The translations under genes and the position numbers were made by a program. This document shows positions 32,202 through 41,200 of a DNA stretch of 64,000 nucleotides, in pieces (positions within the stretch are counted from its first letter, which is position 1; each line of letters opens with the position of its first letter). This DNA is from a virus, in the IMG/VR virus record IMGVR_UViG_3300042691_043547, positions 1-64,000 of that record. One strand, written 5' to 3'. Under the pieces are notes generated by a model, which saw nothing but the letters and a program-made list of their open reading frames with translations, had not been told where the DNA came from and made no database searches.

Positions 32202-35200
32202 CACTGCGCCCTCTGCTCAACCGGCTGACTATCCCGGATTGCCTGGGCGATCATCGGCCCGATAGCCTCGGTGACCGCCTTGACGATGGAATCCTGGCCC
32301 ATCAGGTTGACCACGATGTCGTTCGCCCCAGACAGTTCGATCTGGCCTGGAATCTTGCCCACCGCCTCGTCGAACTTGTCCACAAAGGTGCCGAAGTTGG
32401 CCACGGCCCCGTTGAAGGTACTAACCGAGGTGGAGAAGCCGGACAGCCCCTGGCTGATCTGGGTGGCAGCCTGGTTGAAGCGGGCGGCGACGTCGAGAAG
32501 GTCAGGCCCGCCCTGTGCCATTCCTCCGTTGGCGAATCCCTGGATGCCGCCCACCACGCCGCCGTTGGCGAATTTCTGGACCTGTCTTTTGGGCACGACT
32601 AGTTCGCCTGGCTCCAGCAAGGCGGGGACGGTATCTCCAGACCCAACGCCAGGCACTATGCCGCCCGTAGCTCTTTTAACAATGTCTTTTTTGTCAAGAT
32701 AAGGAGAATCTGCCAGTCGAGCATACATCGCAGCATGTATTGGGTTGCGATTGAGGCGCTCGTTGCTTTCTCTATTAAGTTCTTTCAGGCGATTTTCAAC
32801 AAATCCCTTATTCTTTTCATCCCATTCCTTCTGCATTTTTGGCATGTTTTCTTCGTAGGTCGGGGCGTGGGCAAAGACCCGACCTTCAAACTCTTGCCTT
32901 TGCTTATCTTTCTCTGCGTAAAACTTCCTTAGTTTTTCTGCTCCACGCTTAACTCCACCTGGATCTCTAATGTCCTCAATGCCTTCTCGCACATGCCAAC
33001 GAGCTATTTCATTGCCATGTTCTTCGCTTTGTTTTTTGGCGCGATAGTCATCCATCTTGCGTTTGGCTTCAGCTTCTTCTTCAGCCCGAACCTTTTCAGG
33101 ATTTTTTATTTTGTTAATTTCTTGGAGATAGCGTGGATCGCCAGTTTTTAGATAATTTTCTTGGGCAATTTCCAACATCTTTTTAAGATGATTGGCTTCT
33201 GCCTCTTGACGATTTGGTTCGGCTTTATTTTGACCGTTAGCTCTAACTCTTGCGTTGTGGGCTTCGACTGGATTTGAAGCGGATGCCATATTTTCGTTAG
33301 CAAGAGCGGGATTGAGACGCAGCAGGCCACCCTGCAATGGATCGTTCCCGGCAGCAATAAATTGCTGTTGCTGTTTGATTTGTTGATCTTTTTGGGCTGC
33401 TGCTGCCGCTCCTCTAAGTGCGCGAGGATCAATGAACCTAGCAGCATAGTTCATTTGATTAAGTTGTTCTTTAGCTGCTACACGTTCTTCCATTGAGGCT
33501 TTGGTGTTTGCCGCCAACGCCCGAAGTTCTTTCGACCGAGCGATAAAGGCTTTTGGATCCTGCTGAAAAGAAGCGAATGCGTCTTGAGCACCAAGCATTT
33601 GACGCTGCGCATCCATTTGTGCAACTAACGGATTGGTCAAAGTTGCATATAGTTGTCGAAATTCAGCAATTTTTTCTTTGGTTCTATTTCTTGGATTTTT
33701 TAGTTCGTCACGAAGAGAGAAAAATTTAGCTTTGGCACCCGTGATTCCGCCATTGCCACCAATCATTTGGTTCATCGCTTCCATAGCGAGGAACTGTTGT
33801 TCATTTAGATTGCCATTATTATTGTTTGCTAAAGGATTGACTGTATTTTTAACAGTTTGCGGTTGGAACCCCATTTGAATATTTCGGTTCCCGCCCCACT
33901 TCGCAGCGCCAGCAGGAACCAAATTGTATTTGACTCCGTTGATGACAACATCGCCACCTTCTGCATATCCTGGTAATTTTCCGGTAGAGTTAATATGGTC
34001 GAGATTGTTTTTCCCAATCTTGGAAGCTTCGCTTGGCGTGAAAATGTGTTCGCCAGGCATAACCATGGCTGGAACAACCCCGCCCCTAGCCATGCGAGGA
34101 AGAGCAGCTAAGGTGTCAGCACCCAATTTTTGAACGGAAGACTTGCGGACAACATAGCTGCCTACCGGCAAATTGGCTCGGACAGAGTCAGTATTACCAA
34201 CACCAGGCACCAGACCCCCAGAGGCAAATCCAAGAAGACCTTTGCCAGATTTGAATGCTTCAATTAGTCCGTTTGCGACACCAGGCCCTAAAACAGCTTG
34301 GCTAATAGCAATAGCATTTTCCTTTTGGCTCAAAAAATCTTGCTTAACTTTTTCAGCTTCATCAAGTTGTTTTTTGTTTTTTAGGCTTCTGTCCTTAAAT
34401 ACATCAGAGGCCTTTGGTAAGGTGGTGGGTGCACCATAAGCACTAGCTAGAATCTCAAGAAGAGCAGCGTCTTTGGCATAACCAAAAGGACCTTTGTCTT
34501 CAGATTTCTTTAGCATATTGTTGATTGCGCCCGGGTTGGAAGTTATCCACATCCCGATTCGATTTAAGGTCATCGCATTTTTTCGGCCATTAACTTCATC
34601 AAGGGCAGCTGATCGGCCTTCTGCGTCCACAGCAATGAGATAAGCTGCCTTCTCTGCTGAACTCAAACTGTCTGGGTCTTCATTAAATTTGCCTTGAGAT
34701 TGAGCGGCAATTTTGCCCATTAGAACATCTAGAGCTGCTCTTTGGATTAGGGTCATTTTGTTGCGGTTTGCAGCGTAACCGCGAATTTCATCTCCCGTTA
34801 CATCTTCGGTGGAATTAATAAGCTTGTCCAGCCCCATAGCAGTCATTTGGGCTTGTTCAGCAGGACTCAACTTATTTTCAAGTATGCGACGCCTTTTAAT
34901 CTCCAAAAGCTTAGTTTGAACAGCAGGGTTCAATTTATTAAAGGCATCGGCTTCCATGGCCATAAGCTGAAGCTTCATCAACTCCATATCTTGTTTAGGG
35001 CCAAACTGAGCATTATTGCGCTCTTCAAAAATCTTAGCGATACCTTGCTCTGGGGTCTGCAAAGAACCAATTCTACCTTGCTGAATTCCTTTTACCAAGT
35101 CATTAGCTTTAGCAAGCTTTTGACCTTCTGCTTTTTGATTTGCTAAATCATTTTGAGCCTTATCAATAAGGGCCGAAATCGTTTTTTCAAAATCAAAATC

Positions 35201-38200
35201 TAAACCAAGCTTTTTGGTTCTATCTGTTTTTTTGGCCCACGCATCCATGTCTCCAGAAAATTCATTCGGGGAAGTAATTGCTAGACGCTGAAGGGCGTCG
35301 CCATAAATTTTACCAAAAATTCCAGGAGGATAATATTTTTGAAGTATTTTTGTGTCAATTTTTCGTTTTTCTTTTTCTTGCAATTCGCCAATTACAGGCA
35401 AGTTTCCAATTTCGTTATAGTCATTTGCAAAAATGACACTTGATGTCCAATCTTTTGCAGTTTTAGCATATATTTTTGTGTCAGTCCAAAGAGATTCAAA
35501 TTCTCTGCGGAGAGGATCAATATCCCCCAAAAGTTTTAACGCTCCATCTTCGTTTAAGGTATTTGCCATACGATCAACATTATTAAGGAATAAATGCCTT
35601 TTCAAATCTGGCTCTGATTGAATTATGTCATTCAAGCTAGAACCAATTCCAATTTTAAATTTATCATTAACATTATTTGTGAAAATTTCAGCTTCTTTTC
35701 CTACTTCGATAAACTTCTTTACTGCCTCATATATTTCCGAAACGCCGACTTCAATTTTAGTCGGTAGGGTTTTTATCGCCTTTGCGATTCCCATTTTTCT
35801 TTTGCCAACATGATAACTTTCAAGGTCTCGGAAATTTAAAGTTTTATTTTTTTGATCTTCTATTGACATTAATTGAGCTAGGGCGTTCTTGATGCCAAGT
35901 TGCTCATCTGTTTCCTTGCCAGAAATAGATTTGATCCAATCTTTTTGCTTGTTGACAAATTTAAATCGCTCATCAGGCTTCATGTTTCTGAGCTGAAGAA
36001 GGAAAAGAATTTCTGAATTTGCGCGAGCCACTTTGCGAGCTTGCTCGGCAGCCTCCATAGTTTTTACAGGATTTATAATATCCGTAGTATCTGCTCCAAT
36101 ATTTTTTTGTGCGTTAGCAATATTATTTCTGGCTTCTTCAACCGTTCCACCATCTGCATATCCGGCGTTTATTTTCTCTAAAAGCTTTTTGTTTCTTTGG
36201 GCAGGTCCTGCCGCAACAACAAATTCACTAGGGTTAATTCTGGCGTTTACGGTATCAGAAGAATGGGGATTGAGACTGCCGCCCGAACCCCAGCCGCCCT
36301 TGTTGAAATAACGAACCATACCGCCGTTAGCTCTTCCTTCGGGCCTAATAGCTAAGACTTCACCAAATCCCTGGACTTGTTGTCGCGCCTGATCAAGAGC
36401 GCCATTCAGTTCAGAGAACTTTTTGTTCGTGTTTCCGACAGCAGAAACAGATTCGCGCAATGTTTTGACGGTGATGTTGTCTCCTTCTTCCTTTGCGGCT
36501 TTAATAAGATTATCAATGATTTTGTTATCGATGGTGCCTTGATTGCGCAAATCTTTTCCGGCTTGAAAAATATTTGAATTTGTTCGTTCGTTGGATTCTT
36601 TCTGGTATGTGGTAATTGCGTAACGGAAAGCTTCTGCAATATTCTCTTTGTTGCCGCTAAGAGTCGAAAGATATCCCGCTTTCGCATCCATGCTTTCCGA
36701 AAATAATGAAAGCAGTTTTTTTTGGTCAACGGCAGAAGTGAATCCCATGTCACCAAACTTATTCATCAGGATGCCAGAGACATCACTTTTTGCAGTCCCT
36801 CGAGCATAATCGTTGCCTGCTAAAGCAACAATATCATCAACAAAACTATTGGTATTGCCTAATGCCTTATCGGTTTTGCCTTGGACAATTCGTTGGTTCT
36901 TTCCAGCCTCAAAAATAGCATCAATACTCTTATTTTTTGGATCGTTCAAAGTATCTTTCAAGGCTTTGAACTGATCATCGGTTCCAACTCCGATTTTACC
37001 AAGCATGGAAGACTGGCCAACTTGTTTCTCCAAGCCCTCCAGACGACTTTGTGCCTGCATCTGAAGGCTTTCCCGCATGAGCTTTTGATTTTCCATCATT
37101 GCTCGGGAAAGTTCATTGATAAAAGTTTGCTGGCCAGCTTGAAGTCTTGAGAAAAAGTCTGCTTGCAACTTTTGTTGCATTTCAACTTGAATGCGTGATG
37201 CTTCAACAGCAACATCATAATTTGATTGAACAAAATTATCCAAAGCGCGCTCAAGAGCTGCCGTTTGAGGATCAAGGTCAAATGCGCCCCCAAAAGTTGT
37301 TTTCATAAGTTGAGTGGTCAAATCCTTGACATTAATACCACCCAAACCTGGCAATTTCATTTGGGGCGACAACGAAGAAAGCAGACCAAAGATTTGATTT
37401 TGTTGTTTTGTCGAGAAAGTCGCCGCAGTCCCCATGCGGGCAGCAGCCGCAAGCAACCTGAATGAGGATGCTATTTCTGCTCGACCTTCCGTATTTGCCG
37501 TGGCGTAGCGAAGCCCAAGAGCCTGCCTGCCTTCACGGTCAGATTGAATTTTGGAAAGTTTCTCCTGGGCTTGGGATGTCCTTTCGGAAACATCCGTCAG
37601 ATGCTTTAGGGCTTGGCCGAGTTCGGCGGCTTTGGTTTTAAGGGATGACAGTTGAGTGATTGCCGCATTTTGTTCGGCAATGTTGCCACCCTTTGTTGCC
37701 TTGGCTATCTGCTCTTCCGTTCGACGAATTTCGTCAAACACCCCACCCATGGCACTAGCAATAAATTGGGGATTTCCGGAACCGGGTCCGCCAAAACCAG
37801 TCAACCTTTGCTGCCTTGCTTGTTGTAGGCCTTGATTCATGTTGAAGAGACCTGCGTCAGCAGCGTCTTCAGAAATCAAACGCCTTTTGAGTCCAACCTG
37901 GATGCGATTACGCACCGAAGCCATTTCGGCCATATTGGCCTTGTCCATCAACTCTCCGGTGGCGCGTGTCCTGTTGGCGAGTTCCGACAAGCCTTCCGCA
38001 AACATGCGGCCACGCTCATCGAGGTTCTTGGCGATTTCAGTAAAAGATTGCTTAAGAGGTTCGGCCATGGGGCCAAGGAGCTTCTGGATAACCTTGCCCA
38101 TATCCTGGCCGGTTTCACGAAGCATTTTACTGAAATCTTCTGACCCCAACTGACTAGAGACCATGTTTGTAACCATGGCCGCAGAAGTATTATCGACCCC

Positions 38201-41200
38201 GCGGGCAGCAAGACCTTTGCGAAGGTTTTCCCCGATTTGAACGCTCATGTCGGCTCCGGTGGCCAAATTGGCGACCGGTTGAGAACGCACGGCGTTTATG
38301 ATGCCAGGCAAAAGACGTCCGGCAACGGTGACAGCGTCAGCAGTCTTTTCTGCGTCTCCACCCGCTACACCAGCAGTCTTTGTAATAGAACGAACAGCCC
38401 CCATAAAATCTTCACGGTCGGAACCAAGTGGTCTTTGGAGGGATTCTGTTAAGCCAGAACCAGAGAACGGAGTTGTGCTGCCATCCATAAAGTCGGAAAC
38501 ATTTTTAAGGGACGCAGTCATCCGTGTTAATCGTTGAGTGGCAACTTCAACCGCAGAAGACAAACCGCCAAATGTGGCAGCGGAACGATTAATGTCAGTT
38601 TCGGAAGTTTGTTGTCGGCGTTTAAGAACCTCACTTTCTTTGGTTTTTTGGAACATATCAAACAGGGTTTTTCGGAACATCTCAGGGTCTTGTTCCGTGG
38701 CGGTGGCTACCCTTGAAAACAAGCGAGAGCCAATACCACCATTTTGAGAAAGGGCGGCTTCAAAATCTTTGCGAAGTGAAGCCGTATCTTGAATGTCTGC
38801 ATTACCAGTATTACGAACGGCTTGTTCCTGCACTAATTTGGTTAGTGCGTCCATCATGGAGGCGGCTTGACCAGCCATTGCCTCCCGCATATTCTTTGTT
38901 AATTCAGTTTGGAAGTTTTCCTGAGACCCAGAAACTAAACCAAAAAGATAGGATGTATTTCTTCCGGATTTTGCGGCAGTTTCCCGATCAATTGTGTTAA
39001 AATTACCCTCAATAGTCTTAGAGTTTTGAGGGGTAAGGGCATAAGTGCCTTTGGCAAAGTTGGAAAGCGCATCGGTTGTTTTCTTGAGAGCTAGTCCGAT
39101 TTTAGCTTCAGAAATCTCTTGAGCAGCTTCTTTGAAGGAATTAACAAGACCAAAAAGGCCACCTGTCGCAGCACCGATACCAGCTCCGAGAGGACCAAAA
39201 GCAGACCCAACCTGAGCGCCCGTAACAAGGCCAGACAATCCACCACTAAGCACTCTGGCGGTTTTATAAGAACCCTCTCTGCCGTTGACGGCGGCATTGT
39301 CAGCACTTCCAGCAACATTTGACAATGCGTCCGACACATAACTGGCAATTACTTGACCACCCAAAAATCCAGATTGAGAAGAAAAAGCATTACCCAATAC
39401 GCCTTTTGTAGAATTTAAAGCATTTGAAAACTTCTGTTTTAGGCCACCGCCGTAACCTTGCTTTAAGGCTTCGGCATCAAGCAACCTGTTATTTTTGACA
39501 ACGATTTCCGCACCGCTGCGTAGTGCGTGTTCAAACTTTTGAGTGGTAAGAAAGCGAGCGGTTTCTATATCTTTAATTTGATTTTGTTGTTGGACTTGTA
39601 GACTTACGCTGTCTACATACCGTTTCATGACATTGTTTTTGGCGTTTTCGGAGATGTCTTTTTTCTGGGCATCGCTTACATTTTTGCCACGACCTTTAGG
39701 GTCGATGACATCGTACATTTTTTGTATTTCGTCATTTAGTATTTTTCCAAGAGTATTTTTATTAGGATTGGCTCGTGGCGGGATAGTGCCTGCGCCGTAG
39801 GCAGCTTCAGCCCCACGGAAATTGACCTTAACCTGGCCAGAGGCATCGGTGGAAGTAGATATGCCAATTCCTTGGAGTTTCTCTTGATTTTTTTCAAGGA
39901 TGGCTCTTTGACGAACTTCCTCGGCTGCTGCTCCGCGGGCATCGCTTTCATAGCCAGAACGATAACCTTTAAGTAGGTCACGAGCCGACTTTGTAGACGA
40001 TACACGCCCGGATTTGCTAATCTTACCCAGTTCTTTGAAATCAATACCTTCGTTATCTGCAATCCTTTTGGCTATTTCCTGACGGGTTGTCGTTAATCTT
40101 TTTGCTTCGGCAACTGCTTCGGGGTCAAAGTCAGCTCTCTTTTGAAGTCGGTTTATGTTCCGGCTTAACTGCATGTATTGATCGATATCGCCGGCCCGAC
40201 TTGTTGCCTGAGTGCGAATATTACTGACTTGGTTGAGGCGCTCCTGAGCACGGCTAACCTGTTCGGCCGCTTTCATGATGCGGGTTGTCTGCATCGCAGC
40301 AACCTTTTGAACTCCCTTTTCATTCATTCCGGGATTGTTGGTTCGCAAATTCTGTCCAATGGCCTCTTGCAACATTTGAGGCCGATAACCGCCGACTTTA
40401 CGCAATTCACCCAAGAACTGAATTGACTCCGCACCCGAAAATTGTGGCATTTCGGTGGAGTATGCTCCGATCTGATTGCCGGTTTTCATCGCTGATTCGA
40501 TGAGTTCCCGGTATTTCATTTCGGATTTGAAAGCAGCGTAGCCACGCCTTTTTTTAGGGGGCGGTGGAGGGGGTGGAGAAGGAGGACTAGGTGGCAGATC
40601 AGAAGGAGTAGGAGGGCTAGGAGGACTTCCACCACCATCAGTAGGAATGGAGCCTTTGCCAGGAGGTCCACTGCCATCTAGCCTTCCAAAATAATCATTA
40701 AAATCTCGATATTCCTTGACGGAATTAAATCCCCAATACCTTGCTTCTTTTAATTCAGCATATACCTTAGAGTTATAAGCTTCATAACGCTTACGATCTT
40801 CCCTAGTGAGGCCTGGAGGCGCAACACGGGTGCCGGTTATTTTGTCAGTAGCCTTACTTATCGAAACAGTTGCCAATTCATTAGCAGCAATACCTGTGGG
40901 CAAAACAGCTTTGTGGCGTTCTGCGCGTCCCTGATTCATTCTTTCGGTAATGGCATGGGCTGCCAAATACCCTTGGGAGTTTTCTGGAAAAGTGCCGCCA
41001 GGCGTCTTTTCGTTACTGAGAATTTCCCTAATCGGTTCTTTTACAATGACTTCCGGTTTGGCCGGAAGCCCTTCTTTTTTCTTGCGTTTTCCACGAACGG
41101 GAGCAATTCCTTCATCACGCATGGCCTGCCGGACATCGCGTTTGGCGTCTGCTTCTCGCTTTGCGTCCATTTCGGCCCTGCGCCGTATGAGGTACTCACG

